The notes: a model not told the origin generated them from the letters alone. Counted from the stretch's first letter, positions 6,945 through 16,859 are shown. The stretch: 64,000 nucleotides of DNA from Fodinibius sp. Rm-B-1B1-1 (GCF_038594945.1 NZ_JBCFYD010000001.1:1-64000), one strand, 5' to 3'. Numbers and translations are program-made.

Positions 6945-9734
6945 TTATCCCGTGCTTTGCATGGCAGCGGCCACTCCGTTGATGCTCAAGAATAACGCAT
7001 CCCGCAGTAATTCTTCGTCACGATCATCTTTTTCTTTCCATCGGTCAAGCAGTTCTGACTGCATCATATTCAACGGATAGGTAAACGGATTTCGGAACCG
7101 TATTGACTTTTTTATCACCGGGTTAATATCAAGCAATTCTTTTTGTCCCGTAATTTTTGCAATTGCTTCTTCGGCTTTGGCAAAGTCTTCTGTTATACGT
7201 TTGTGGAATCCTCCATCGTCATTGTCGCGATAATTATTTGCCGTAGGTATATGTGTCCGCGCCATTTCGCGCTGGGCGTTATCGAGTACGGTCTTAAAGA
7301 AAATGGTATCTTGGTACCATTTTTTGAGCAGCTCTAATTTTCCCTCTTGTTGAATCATCTGATGTAAAGATTCCCCAATCCCAAACCAACCCGGCACATT
7401 ATAACGCACTTGTGTCCATGCAAATACCCAGGGAATTGCTCGCAGATTCTCAAAATCAGCGGCTTTGGCACTTCCGCGCGACACCGGCCGGGAAGCAATG
7501 GGCAATCGGCTAATATGTTCGATAGGCGTCTTTGCCATATACCAGCCCCAAAATTTATCGTCATCAATTAGGTTACGGTATACTTCCATCGATGTAGAAG
7601 CCAACTGATCCATAACCTCATCAAACTGTTCCTGTTGCTGCATTTCTGATTCTTTTGATACCGTAATCCGGATCATCGCATTCACAATTTGCTCAAGGTG
7701 ACGACGCGTTATCGACGCTAACGAATACCGAAATGAAATCACCTCTCCCTGTTCTGTAAACCGAATACGGCCATTGTTACTGATAGGCGGCAACGCCAAA
7801 ATCGCCTGATTCGAGCGTCCACCACCGCGGCCAACCGTACCACCCCGACCATGAAACAATCGGAAATCGATATCATATTCGCGGCACACGTTTCCCAGAT
7901 CGCGCTGTGCTTTCTCAAGCGCCCAGTTTGCCATCCAATATCCACCATCCTTATTACTGTCAGAATATCCCAGCATAATTTCCTGAAAAGAATCTCTGGC
8001 CTCTAACTGATTCTGATATAGCGGACTTTCATAAATTTCAGTCATCAATCGACCACATTCTGCCAAATCCTCGATAGTTTCAAACAGGGGGACCACATCA
8101 ATCTGACTTTCCACGTGACCATCCTCGTAGCTCCAAAGGCCGGTTTCTTTTGCCAGAATAAGCACCTCCAGCATATCACTGACGCCGTGCGTCATGCTAA
8201 TAATGTAGTTCCCAAAACTATTGGTATCTAAGTTTAACATCCGTTTTATCATCCCAAAAACCTCCAGCATTTGAGTGGTATCCTCACTCAAGTGAGACTG
8301 TACGGGAGAAAGTGGTCGGGGATTTTTAAGCTCCTTTGTCAAAAGTTGAACTTTTTCTTTTTCCGAAAGGGATGAATACTCATCCGTCACCTCAGCTACC
8401 GAAAGCAATTCTGCGATAGCCATTTCATGCTTTTCGGAATGTTGACGGATATCCAATCCGGCCATATGAAATCCGAATGTTTTTGCCCGAATCAACAAAT
8501 GCTTTAATTTTCCGTGAGAGGCTATGCCCTGAAGGCCAAACTTATTTAAACTGTCTGAAATAAGTTCTAAATCACGGATAAAATTGGAGACGTTATATGC
8601 TTGTCCCTCTTCTAAAATGTCATTGGGCCGACCACTTTTAATCATTCGTAGCTGATGCTGCAGCTTGTGCATAATATGAGTCACCTTTCGGCGATAAGGC
8701 TCCTGATTGTATAGACGCTTATACCGATCAGAAAGCGGATCTTGCCGCTGGTCTCGTATTAACGAAGCTTTTAACTCATCCGAAATATCATACTTGTTTT
8801 GCGAAATACTTAAATAACTGCGCAGCTGGTCTAATTCCTCCAAATATAACTCCATCACATTTTGGCGCTGCTCCAAAATCGTCTGCCAAGTCACCTCTGG
8901 GGTGACATTGGGATTTCCATCTCGATCACTTCCAATCCAAGATCGGTAGCGTAAAATGGTGTCGAAATCCGGAACCTCATCATAATACATCTCAAAAGCA
9001 TTCCGCAGATCATCGTAAAGCACCGGAATTGTTTGCCAGATAGCATTCCTGAAATAGAATATTCCATTTTCTACTTCATCTTCGACCGTCACCCGCTCCG
9101 TTCGTACCTCATCGGTAGAAAGCAACAGGTGAATTTCATTAAAAATATCCAACTTCAGTTCTTTGTGTTCTCCAGGCGTAAGCTGGTCTGTTTTGAGCTG
9201 CTCAATCATTTCCGTAATGTGCTGCTGTTTGGTGAGCACACTGTGCCGTCGGGCTTCGGTAGGATGAGCAGTAATAGTAGGCTGTATATCAAGCTGTGCA
9301 ATAACGTTGACCGCTTCTTCCGCCGTAAATCCCTCCTTTTTCAAAAAATGGATAGCTTCAGCAATGCTTTCACTTCGAGGTGAATCGGCCCCAGTCTCCA
9401 TAGCACGTTCCCGATTAATCCGGGTAATTTCTCGTTGCTCCTGTGAATTCATTAAGTGAAAAAAGACGGTGTAATAGCGAACAAATTGTGCTATCTGCTC
9501 AATAGAAAGAGCTTCTATTTGTGATTTTAGCCGATCTAACACTTCTTTATTGCCCTCATCAAAAGCAAGATGCGCTTGCTCAGGAAAATCGACCAGCATT
9601 TCTAATAGTGACCTACCTTCCTTGTCGCGGACAATCTGCTCTAAAAAATCAGCTAATTGCTCTAATCGCGCCGAAAGTTTAGAACTAATACCACTTTTAT
9701 TTTTACGCTGCTCTACCAGTTTTTCCCATTTCAT
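6945..9734 (-). CDS. ppc: Phosphoenolpyruvate carboxylase
   Basis: At 929 residues this is full length for PEP carboxylase, which adds bicarbonate to phosphoenolpyruvate to give oxaloacetate and refill the TCA cycle. Both signatures are present: TAHPTEARRHSVL with the catalytic histidine (about residue 157) and MLGYSDSNKDGGYWMANW with its lysine, followed by the glycine-rich FHGRGGTVGRGGG loop. The C-terminus ends in RDALFLSINGVAAAMQSTG, close to the usual N-G-I-A-A-G-M-R-N-T-G ending. It is a single gene, divergent from tag. Confidence 0.95.
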   Translation of the reverse strand: MKWEKLVEQRKNKSGISSKLSARLEQLADFLEQIVRDKEGRSLLEMLVDFPEQAHLAFDEGNKEVLDRLKSQIEALSIEQIAQFVRYYTVFFHLMNSQEQREITRINRERAMETGADSPRSESIAEAIHFLKKEGFTAEEAVNVIAQLDIQPTITAHPTEARRHSVLTKQQHITEMIEQLKTDQLTPGEHKELKLDIFNEIHLLLSTDEVRTERVTVEDEVENGIFYFRNAIWQTIPVLYDDLRNAFEMYYDEVPDFDTILRYRSWIGSDRDGNPNVTPEVTWQTILEQRQNVMELYLEELDQLRSYLSISQNKYDISDELKASLIRDQRQDPLSDRYKRLYNQEPYRRKVTHIMHKLQHQLRMIKSGRPNDILEEGQAYNVSNFIRDLELISDSLNKFGLQGIASHGKLKHLLIRAKTFGFHMAGLDIRQHSEKHEMAIAELLSVAEVTDEYSSLSEKEKVQLLTKELKNPRPLSPVQSHLSEDTTQMLEVFGMIKRMLNLDTNSFGNYIISMTHGVSDMLEVLILAKETGLWSYEDGHVESQIDVVPLFETIEDLAECGRLMTEIYESPLYQNQLEARDSFQEIMLGYSDSNKDGGYWMANWALEKAQRDLGNVCREYDIDFRLFHGRGGTVGRGGGRSNQAILALPPISNNGRIRFTEQGEVISFRYSLASITRRHLEQIVNAMIRITVSKESEMQQQEQFDEVMDQLASTSMEVYRNLIDDDKFWGWYMAKTPIEHISRLPIASRPVSRGSAKAADFENLRAIPWVFAWTQVRYNVPGWFGIGESLHQMIQQEGKLELLKKWYQDTIFFKTVLDNAQREMARTHIPTANNYRDNDDGGFHKRITEDFAKAEEAIAKITGQKELLDINPVIKKSIRFRNPFTYPLNMMQSELLDRWKEKDDRDEELLRDALFLSINGVAAAMQSTG

Positions 9735-9803
9735 AGAATTGCTATTTTATAAAATTATCAGAGTTTAAACTAAGATGGGATTTTAATACCTAAAAATACA
9801 ATT

Positions 9804-10382
9804 ATGCCAACACGATGCGACTGGTGTGAAAATACTTTTGAACAATACGTTCGCTACCATGATGAAGAATGGGGCGTGCCGGTTTATGACGACCAAACCC
9901 AATTCGAATTTTTAGTACTCGAAAGCTCACAAGCTGGCTTAAGCTGGAGTACAATTCTAAAAAAACGCAAAGGATACCACAACGCATTTGCTGGGTTTGA
10001 TCCACAAAAAGTAGCTCAATTCGATGAATCCGACGTCCAAATATTACTATCGAATCCCGAAATCATTCGTAACGAGCAAAAGATTCGATCTACTATAAAT
10101 AATGCCCAACATTTTTTACAGATACAGAAAGAGTTCGGAAGCTTCTGCAATTATATCTGGGACTTTGTTGGCGGTAGTCCTATTCATAATGCATGGGAGT
10201 CTATGGACAAAGTTCCGGCTACAACAGACCTTTCTGATCGACTGAGCAAAGATCTTAAAAAGAGGGGATTTAAATTCATTGGCAGCACAACCATATATGC
10301 ACACATGCAAGCAACGGGTTTAGTTAACGATCATGTAACTTCGTGCTTTCGTTATCAACAAATAAAGCAGCAATATCAGTAA
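9804..10382 (+). CDS. tag: DNA-3-methyladenine glycosylase I
   Basis: This 192-residue protein matches Tag, which removes 3-methyladenine from alkylated DNA. The zinc site is complete with C5, H19, H177 and C181, the same pattern as the E. coli enzyme. The substrate-pocket segment DEEWGVPVYDD and the helix LESSQAGLSWSTILKKR are characteristic. It lies divergent from ppc across 69 bases and is read toward the small HTH gene. Confidence 0.93.
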   Translation: MPTRCDWCENTFEQYVRYHDEEWGVPVYDDQTQFEFLVLESSQAGLSWSTILKKRKGYHNAFAGFDPQKVAQFDESDVQILLSNPEIIRNEQKIRSTINNAQHFLQIQKEFGSFCNYIWDFVGGSPIHNAWESMDKVPATTDLSDRLSKDLKKRGFKFIGSTTIYAHMQATGLVNDHVTSCFRYQQIKQQYQ

Positions 10383-10467
10383 CAGATTTGTGCACAGGAA
10401 ATAGGAATATTCCACTATTTCGTCGATAAAAAGCCTTATTACCACTATGATAAAAGCTGATTTTTTC

Positions 10468-10475
10468 TATCTTTG
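10468..10475 (+). promoter_or_regulatory. TAnnTTTG-type -7 promoter element
   Basis: TATCTTTG lies 45 bases before the small HTH gene, matching the -7 consensus TAnnTTTG described for Bacteroidota housekeeping promoters. No clear -33 TTG was found at the usual spacing, so it is a candidate only. Confidence 0.35.
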
Positions 10476-10520
10476 AGGCTAAATGATCGAACCATCTAAT
10501 TCAAAAGATATTTAAGCATT

Positions 10521-10730
10521 ATGCGTTCAATGTTTTCACTGGAAGAAGTTGGAGAAATGTTAGAGATGAAGACCAGTGAGGTTGAAAAGGAAATCGAAAG
10601 TGGTCATTTAACCTATTCCTTTCACGAAGGAGAAAAAAAGATCACGCTCTACGATCTCGAGAAGTATATGGGAGCGGAACAGACCCGCAAAATAACCAAC
10701 GAATACCTGCAAAGTCAGGACACTGAGTAA
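10521..10730 (+). CDS. Small helix-turn-helix protein (excisionase/MerR-type domain)
   Basis: The product is 69 residues. It opens with FSLEEVGEMLEMKTSEVEKEIESGHLTY, the first helix-turn-helix and start of a wing as in excisionase or MerR-like DNA-binding domains, and ends with a second helix containing the phrase TLYDLEKYMG. There is no effector domain, so it would act as a small DNA-binding protein. It lies tail to tail with the MBL-rhodanese gene, with only 8 bases between stops. No phage or integrase gene is near, which makes an excisionase role unlikely. Confidence 0.65.
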   Translation: MRSMFSLEEVGEMLEMKTSEVEKEIESGHLTYSFHEGEKKITLYDLEKYMGAEQTRKITNEYLQSQDTE

Positions 10731-10738
10731 TACCCATT

Positions 10739-12151
10739 CTACTTCTTTTGCTTGGCTAACCATGGTTCAACATCATCATCTACATACTTTACCTTAAAGC
10801 CATCTCTATGCAATAAAGAGGTGGCTACAGATGCACGCCTGCCAGTACGGCAATAAATCAACCACGTTTTATCTTTATCCAACTCCTTTTCGCGATCCAA
10901 TAACCGGGTATGTGCAATATTGATTGCTCCTGTTACATGCCCCTCGCTAAACTCAGTAGCTTTTCGAACGTCAAGAGCTTGATATTGGGGATCTTTAATA
11001 AGATCTGCGGTATCATCGAAATTGATGACCTCAACGCTCTCCCCCTCCTCGGTATCTCCCAAATATTGGTCGAATTCTTCCGGGGTCACATATCCTTTAA
11101 TGTTATCCAAGCCTATCCTGATCAAATCCCGAACAGCCTCATCCAAATCCGATTCACGGATGATTAAAAATATATCCTCATTTTCACGTACATAAGAGCC
11201 CACCACCGTATTGAATGATTTGCCAAACGTTGCCAACAACGATCCTTTCAGGTGACGGTCCATAAACGCTGTCCGCTCTCGAGTATCAATAGCAACACTC
11301 CCTTTCTTTGCAGCCAATTCCGCCAACTGTTCAGGCGACATTTTCTCTGGATCAGGGAGTGTCCCAAGTACTTTAGGACCACCTCGATTATCTCGTTTCA
11401 TACGAGCAAAATACAGTGGAGGCTCGGGTTGCCCATCGAGAATAAAATCAACAAACTCCTGTTCACTTTCCGAGGCTTGAATGGATGGATTATACCGCAA
11501 CTCGTACCCTACCGTTGATTCCGGCACAAAACCAAGCGCTTTACCACAGGCACTGCCTGATCCGTGGCCCGGCCAGACCTGCAAATATTCAGGCATCTCC
11601 TTAAATCGTTCTACCGAATCAAACAGCGTACGTGCCGAGGACTGCATGGCTCCTTTCTGGCCTGCCGCTGTCTCCAATAGATCAGGTCGGCCAACATCCC
11701 CTACGAAAACAAAATCACCAGTTAGAATCCCCATTGGATCCGATGCTGCGGCTCCATCCGTAACCATATAGCTCACATGCTCGGGCGTATGGCCCGGCGT
11801 GTGTGTTACTTCAAAATGGATATTTCCAATACTAAAGTGATCTCCATCCTTAACAAGCTTGTAATTATAATCGCTATTTTTGAACCATTTATACTGCCAG
11901 TCTTTCCCCCCTTCACCAGAAGCATAAACCTTAATCCCCTCCTCGGCAAGCTCACGCAGTCCTGTTAAATAATCCGCGTGAATATGGGTCTCGGCAGCCG
12001 CTACTATCTTGAGTCCTTCCTTTTCTGCTCTCTTTTTATATCTATCTATATCCCGCATGGGATCAATAATAATGGCTTCTCCCGTTTCTTGACATCCAAT
12101 TAGATAGGAATACTGCGCTAACTTCTCTTCAAAAATCTGTTCGAAATACAT
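10739..12151 (-). CDS. MBL-fold hydrolase with two rhodanese domains (persulfide dioxygenase-like)
   Basis: The 470-residue product has an ETHE1/Blh-like metallo-beta-lactamase domain (about 1-250) followed by two rhodanese domains. The metal motif reads HIHADY, with the usual final histidine replaced by tyrosine, a change seen in this non-classical subgroup. HTPGHTPEHVSY and LTGDFVFVGDVGRPDL supply the further ligands. The first rhodanese domain (about 270-365) has no active cysteine. The second ends with the loop CRTGRRAS, so it keeps the catalytic cysteine. Proteins of this type oxidise glutathione or protein persulfides in sulfide detoxification. This assignment is by domain architecture. 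Confidence 0.8.
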   Translation of the reverse strand: MYFEQIFEEKLAQYSYLIGCQETGEAIIIDPMRDIDRYKKRAEKEGLKIVAAAETHIHADYLTGLRELAEEGIKVYASGEGGKDWQYKWFKNSDYNYKLVKDGDHFSIGNIHFEVTHTPGHTPEHVSYMVTDGAAASDPMGILTGDFVFVGDVGRPDLLETAAGQKGAMQSSARTLFDSVERFKEMPEYLQVWPGHGSGSACGKALGFVPESTVGYELRYNPSIQASESEQEFVDFILDGQPEPPLYFARMKRDNRGGPKVLGTLPDPEKMSPEQLAELAAKKGSVAIDTRERTAFMDRHLKGSLLATFGKSFNTVVGSYVRENEDIFLIIRESDLDEAVRDLIRIGLDNIKGYVTPEEFDQYLGDTEEGESVEVINFDDTADLIKDPQYQALDVRKATEFSEGHVTGAINIAHTRLLDREKELDKDKTWLIYCRTGRRASVATSLLHRDGFKVKYVDDDVEPWLAKQKK

Positions 12152-12286
12152 CTATTACAACTACTACCGTTTAAAATGAAAAGTTGAATTTACAATCGCT
12201 GAAAATAACTAATTAAATATAAAAAGCATTTTTGGTTACAGATTACAAAAGACTATCCTATCAAGCGTTTCAAACCACGCATTAAA

Positions 12287-12306
12287 ATAAATTAATCTCG
12301 TAACAA
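12287..12306 (+). repeat. Left copy of a perfect 20-bp direct repeat bounding the peptide island
   Basis: The 20 bases ATAAATTAATCTCGTAACAA occur here and again, in the same orientation, at 18279-18298. The left copy lies 60 bases before the LuxR-type gene. Flanking bases are loosely similar after the repeat (pyrimidine-rich, then CTTTA and AATA). The repeat could be an integration duplication or a shared regulatory site. Confidence 0.8.
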
Positions 12307-12366
12307 TCGCTCCCTCTACAACTCTTTATTAATAAAGGCTTAATATTAACTTTTCGGGGTCATAGA

Positions 12367-13044
12367 ATGACTATAAATCTTTTGCATTCCAGAGAAATAG
12401 AAGGCAAGGCCTTGTCCAACTTATTAAAACAAAAGGGCTATGATGTAACGAGAAGAGGTTTTGCAAAACACATTAAAAATAATAAAAAAACAATATATGT
12501 CATTGATACTGAGTTTTTATTCCAATCCAACCAAAAAAAACTCGACAAACTTTGTAGCCCATCTAATTATATCGCATTAGTTGGGAAAATAAGTCACCTA
12601 TATTGGTTATTTCAATTCTCATGTCACTATGTAAGTTTTATCTCTAATAAGGAAAAAATTAAAACGTTAGATACAAGCATAAGTAGCTTAGCTCAAAAAA
12701 AATCGTTTCTATCCAAAAAAACGAAACTCTTTCTAAACAAAACACGCCAAGAACAGCATAATATACTTCTCAAGCGGAACCTATCTTCCCCTCTTACGAG
12801 TACAGAGCTAAAAACAATGTGTCAAATAAGCCTTGGCAAGACTACAAAAGAAATTGCTGAAGAATGGTGCCGGAGCCATCATACTATAAATAACCATCGG
12901 AAAAACATCATCAAAAAACTATCTCTTTCAGATAGTAAAACTCTCGGTAATTTTTGCTTACAGAAGAAACATGCATTAAAAACACTGCTTAGTATTGAGC
13001 AGAATGAATCTTCCCTTGATAAATTTGAAGTTAACCTAAAATAA
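12367..13044 (+). CDS. LuxR-type HTH transcriptional regulator of the peptide island
   Basis: The 225-residue product has a C-terminal LuxR/FixJ-type helix-turn-helix at about 140-200, with LTSTELKTMCQISLGKTTKEIAEEW and HHTINNHRKNIIKKLSL forming the expected four helices. The N-terminal half looks like a degenerate receiver or sensor fold (alternating short hydrophobic strands such as KTIYVIDTEFLF) but lacks an obvious phospho-acceptor site. It is very rich in lysine, and the DNA is more A/T rich than the neighbours. It sits directly upstream of the first GG-leader peptide, so it probably controls that locus. The direct repeat 60 bases upstream may be its promoter region. Confidence 0.75.
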   Translation: MTINLLHSREIEGKALSNLLKQKGYDVTRRGFAKHIKNNKKTIYVIDTEFLFQSNQKKLDKLCSPSNYIALVGKISHLYWLFQFSCHYVSFISNKEKIKTLDTSISSLAQKKSFLSKKTKLFLNKTRQEQHNILLKRNLSSPLTSTELKTMCQISLGKTTKEIAEEWCRSHHTINNHRKNIIKKLSLSDSKTLGNFCLQKKHALKTLLSIEQNESSLDKFEVNLK

Positions 13045-13143
13045 CCATCAATGGTCATTTACTTTCCCCTCTTTTAAGAGTTGCTTGCAAAAGCGGTGCA
13101 ATACCGTTCAACAAATCTTAGACTAACTTAATAGAGACTTATT

Positions 13144-13320
13144 ATGCTAAAATCTGAAAATTTGCATGAGCTCAATCTTTCCGAATTAAATATTGCCCAA
13201 ACCAAAAAAATAGACGGAGGTACAGATACCGGGGTTTATGACCCTGACCCAATGGATGGTGATAATAGTGGATGTACCCGTCCCTCATTACCCACATTAG
13301 AAGATATAGTATCAAATTAA
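13144..13320 (+). CDS. Double-glycine-leader peptide 1 (58 residues)
   Basis: This short gene was found by reading the space before the exporter genes. The leader of 26 residues (starting MLKSENLHELNLSELN and ending TKKIDGG) has the hydrophobic positions and final Gly-Gly of peptides cut by C39 peptidases. The mature part of about 32 residues is acidic, with proline, glycine and one cysteine (TDTGVYDPDPMDGDNSG at its start). It is followed by a hairpin (13332-13367) and then the HlyD and C39 exporter genes. An acidic core is unusual for a pore-forming bacteriocin, so a signal or a modified peptide is possible. The function is inferred from context. Confidence 0.7.
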   Translation: MLKSENLHELNLSELNIAQTKKIDGGTDTGVYDPDPMDGDNSGCTRPSLPTLEDIVSN

Positions 13321-13331
13321 ACTCTTTATTG

Positions 13332-13367
13332 AACACGAGGTTTTTCAATTTTGAGAAGCCTCGTGTT
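13332..13367 (+). terminator. Hairpin between peptide 1 and the exporter genes (possible attenuator)
   Basis: AACACGAGG (13332-13340) pairs perfectly with CCTCGTGTT (13359-13367) across an 18-base loop, followed by a weak ATTTAAA tract. Its position would let peptide mRNA stop here with partial read-through into the exporter genes. Confidence 0.55.
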
Positions 13368-13387
13368 ATTTAAACTGATCATATATA

Positions 13388-14581
13388 ATGCCTAATCACC
13401 TTTTCCCAAAAGAAATCATTGACAATTCTGCTGAAGCTAATTTTCACAAGCACACCGTAAAGACCAAACTAATTTATACTACAATTGTACTGTTTATCAT
13501 AGGTGCTTTAGCTTCCTTGCCATTCATTTCTGTTGATGTAAGTGTTAGAAGCCAAGGCGTTATTACCTCCCTTACAGAACGTAACCAATTGACCTCACTT
13601 GTGTCAGGCAAGATTAACAAATTATATATCCGGGAAAATGAACCCATCAAAAAAGGGGAAAAAGTTGCGGAAATAGCCTCTCCCCTCATCCAAGAAAAAT
13701 TATTTTTCAATACTCAGCGTCAACAGAAGATCGACAAATACCTCAAAGATTTATCAACTTTACAAAGTATTGATTCTGCCTCCGTTTATCAGCCAATTGA
13801 TTTAGGCACAGCTAAATATCAGCGTTCTTTTCTTGCATTTAAACAGCAAATTCAACGAAATAGTCAAAAGATCACGAAAGCTAAAAGGAAATTCCAGCGT
13901 GATAAACAACTCTACAATAATAATATGTTGAGTGAGGCAGAATATGAACAAACCTCCTTTACATTAGAAGCGGCCCAAAATGAATTCGACTTACTCCTTG
14001 ATCAACAGCTCAATGAATGGCAATCTGAAGCAATAGCATACCAGGAAGAACTTGACCAATTGAAATCGGAGGAAGAACAACTTAAAAGAGAGCAAGAACA
14101 ATATATAATTAGAGCACCCATTGCAGGTACCGTTCAAAATTTACAAGGCATCTACGAAGGTAGCTTTGTCTCACCCAACCAAACCCTGGCAACAATATCA
14201 CCGGACACTGGACTTATTGCCGAAAGCTATGTTCCCCCAAAAGATATCGGCTTAATCAGAGAAGGAATGAAAGCCCGAATGCAAATATCAGCTTTTGATT
14301 ATAACCAATGGGGCATTCTTACCGGTAAAGTAAAAGAAATCTCTAATGATGTTTCAGTTATAAATGAACAACCCGTTTTTATAGTACGTAGTGTTCTTGA
14401 TCAATCATACCTGGAACTGCAAAATGGCTATCGGGGTCAACTAAAAAAAGGTATGACGATGCAAACACGATTTACTATTAGCGAGAGAAGTCTTTTCCAA
14501 CTGTTATATGATAACGTAGATGACTGGTTAAACCCCAACTGGAACAATCAAAACCCAAAAACAGCACAAGCATCAATGTGA
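13388..14581 (+). CDS. HlyD/membrane-fusion-protein family adaptor of the peptide exporter
   Basis: The 397-residue product has a single N-terminal membrane segment (about 28-50, IYTTIVLFIIGALASLPFIS), a split lipoyl/beta-barrel region and a long central coiled-coil (about 120-240), the layout of HlyD-type membrane fusion proteins. The segment PIAGTVQNLQGIYEGSFVSP is the typical second lipoyl half. It would link the inner-membrane ABC transporter to the outer-membrane channel. No TolC-like gene lies in the island, so a shared TolC is assumed. It is followed 61 bases later by the C39 transporter gene. Confidence 0.88.
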   Translation: MPNHLFPKEIIDNSAEANFHKHTVKTKLIYTTIVLFIIGALASLPFISVDVSVRSQGVITSLTERNQLTSLVSGKINKLYIRENEPIKKGEKVAEIASPLIQEKLFFNTQRQQKIDKYLKDLSTLQSIDSASVYQPIDLGTAKYQRSFLAFKQQIQRNSQKITKAKRKFQRDKQLYNNNMLSEAEYEQTSFTLEAAQNEFDLLLDQQLNEWQSEAIAYQEELDQLKSEEEQLKREQEQYIIRAPIAGTVQNLQGIYEGSFVSPNQTLATISPDTGLIAESYVPPKDIGLIREGMKARMQISAFDYNQWGILTGKVKEISNDVSVINEQPVFIVRSVLDQSYLELQNGYRGQLKKGMTMQTRFTISERSLFQLLYDNVDDWLNPNWNNQNPKTAQASM

Positions 14582-14642
14582 TATTGGGTGATCTACGTTT
14601 GCAACCTGCTAAAATTAATAAAAATAAAATATTAGTTGTTCA

Positions 14643-16847
14643 ATGTGGTTCAAAGAGCGTAAAATTGGTATAGAACAGCATGATGTTACTGATTGTGGTG
14701 CAGCCTGCTTAGCTTCGGTTGCAGCACATTATGATTTAAAATTACCTATCGCCAGAATCCGTCAGTATGCTTCTACCGATAAAAAAGGGACAAATGTATT
14801 AGGCATGATTGAAGCTGCAGAAAAATTGGGGTTTTCTGCGAAAGGGGTTAAAGGAGAATTTGACAGCCTATTTAAAATTCCTACCCCGACCATTGCTCAC
14901 GTAGTCGTAAAAGAGGTCCTCCACCATTATGTGGTCATTTATGAGGCCAACGATAAACACATTGTGGTTATGGACCCTCAAGATGGAAAGCTTCACAAAA
15001 TACCTCACGAAGAATTTAAAGAACAGTGGACAGGCGTTTTAGTTTTGCTCATGCCTGATGAAGACTTTCAGGCAGGTGATGAGAAAGTTTCAATCGTGAG
15101 CCGCCTGTGGTTTTTACTGAAACCCCACAAAAAAGTATTGACGCAAGCCCTTGTTGGAGCCGCCCTCTTTACAATCATTGGCCTATCAACGGCTATATTT
15201 GTTCAACTACTTCTTGACCATGTCATTCCAGATGGTAATAAAAACTTGCTGAACCTTCTCGGAATTGGGATGGTCATATTACTTATTCTTCAAATTTTTA
15301 TTGGCGCCACCAAAACGGTCTTTACCTTAAAAACGGGCCAACTTATTGACGCCAGGCTTATTCTGGGCTATTACAAGCATCTGCTCAAGCTTCCACAACG
15401 TTTCTTTGATACAATGCGCGTAGGTGAAATTATCTCCCGTATTAATGACGCCGTTAAGATTCGAACCTTTATCAATGATGTAGCGATAAATTTAACGGTC
15501 AATATCTTTGTGGTCCTCTTTTCGTTCGGACTCATGTTTACGTACTTCTGGAAACTGGGGCTTGTAATGCTTGCAGTAATTCCCACTTATGCCCTCGTAT
15601 ACCTTATTACAAATAAGATTAATAAGAAAACCCAACGCCGGGTGATGGAAGACGCAGCTGATTTAGAATCTCAACTGGTGGAATCACTTAATTCGGTATC
15701 TACCATCAAACAGTTTGGGTTAGAAGATTATGCCAACATGAAAACGGAAGATCGCTTTGTTAAACTACTTAAATCTATTTACCGATCGGGATTGAATTCC
15801 GTCTTCTCCGGAAATGCTTCAACTTTTACCTCCAGAACGTTTACGATCATTCTGCTTTGGCTGGGAGCTTATTACGTAATGGAAAATACCATTACTACCG
15901 GTGAGCTGATGTCTTTCTACGCTGTTATCGGCTATTTTACCGGGCCCGCTGAAAAACTTATTGGGATGAATAAAACCATTCAAGATGCCCTAATTGCTGC
16001 AGATCGTCTGTTCGAGATAATGGATCTTGAAAAAGAAGAACAAGGTCAACAGATAGAATTGAAACCTGAATCTGTAGGCAATGTTGTATTTCAGGATGTT
16101 CACTTCCGGTATGGATCACGGGTTACAGTCTTCGAAGATTTAACCCTGACAATTCCCAAAGGTAAAGTTACCGCTTTTGTGGGAGAAAGCGGATCTGGAA
16201 AAACAACAATAATCAACATCCTGCAAAAACTTTATCCGCTTGATGGTGGAAAAGTGATGATTGGAGACATAAACTTGGACTATATAACCAATCGTAGTCT
16301 TCGAGATAATATTTCTGTGGTCCCTCAAGATATCGACCTTTTTGCCGGCAATGTTATTGACAATATCGCAGTGGGGGAATTTAACCCAGACATGGAGAAA
16401 ATCATTGAGATTTGTAAACAACTAAAGATCATGGATTTTATTGAAAACCTTCCCAATGGCTTTGAAACCTACTTAGGGGAGAATGGGGCTAACCTATCTG
16501 GAGGACAGAAACAACGTATTGCCATTGCCCGAGCACTATACCAAGAACCCGAAGTGCTAATTATGGACGAGGCTACCTCTTCCCTGGACTCTTCCTCCGA
16601 GCAACATGTACAGCGAACTATTGATATGCTCACGGAACAAGGCAAAACCATTATTTTGATTGCCCATCGCCTGAGCACCGTCTTTCAGGCCGATAAAATA
16701 TGCGTCCTGGATGAAGGTCAAATTGTAGAAGAAGGTACCCACCAAGAACTTATGGAGCAGGAAGAAACCTATTTTAAGCTCTGGCAAAAACAGTTTCCGA
16801 TCTTGAATGGAAAATCTTTAGCTGAGTTAGATCAAACCGTCAACTAA
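14643..16847 (+). CDS. Peptidase-containing ABC transporter (C39 domain, bacteriocin-type exporter)
   Basis: The 734-residue product fuses three domains. The N-terminal C39 cysteine peptidase (about 1-130) keeps the oxyanion Q12, nucleophile C18 (QHDVTDCGAACLA), H95 (HHYVVIYE) and D111 (VVMDPQDG). A six-helix ABC membrane domain follows (about 160-450), and the ATPase carries Walker A GESGSGKTT, signature LSGGQKQ, Walker B VLIMDEATSSLD and the H-loop AHRLSTV. Such proteins cut GG leaders and export the mature peptide through HlyD and a TolC-like channel. All catalytic residues are present, so it should be functional. Its likely substrates are the GG-leader peptides encoded in the same island. 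Confidence 0.95.
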   Translation: MWFKERKIGIEQHDVTDCGAACLASVAAHYDLKLPIARIRQYASTDKKGTNVLGMIEAAEKLGFSAKGVKGEFDSLFKIPTPTIAHVVVKEVLHHYVVIYEANDKHIVVMDPQDGKLHKIPHEEFKEQWTGVLVLLMPDEDFQAGDEKVSIVSRLWFLLKPHKKVLTQALVGAALFTIIGLSTAIFVQLLLDHVIPDGNKNLLNLLGIGMVILLILQIFIGATKTVFTLKTGQLIDARLILGYYKHLLKLPQRFFDTMRVGEIISRINDAVKIRTFINDVAINLTVNIFVVLFSFGLMFTYFWKLGLVMLAVIPTYALVYLITNKINKKTQRRVMEDAADLESQLVESLNSVSTIKQFGLEDYANMKTEDRFVKLLKSIYRSGLNSVFSGNASTFTSRTFTIILLWLGAYYVMENTITTGELMSFYAVIGYFTGPAEKLIGMNKTIQDALIAADRLFEIMDLEKEEQGQQIELKPESVGNVVFQDVHFRYGSRVTVFEDLTLTIPKGKVTAFVGESGSGKTTIINILQKLYPLDGGKVMIGDINLDYITNRSLRDNISVVPQDIDLFAGNVIDNIAVGEFNPDMEKIIEICKQLKIMDFIENLPNGFETYLGENGANLSGGQKQRIAIARALYQEPEVLIMDEATSSLDSSSEQHVQRTIDMLTEQGKTIILIAHRLSTVFQADKICVLDEGQIVEEGTHQELMEQEETYFKLWQKQFPILNGKSLAELDQTVN

Positions 16848-16859
16848 ATATCTTTCTAT

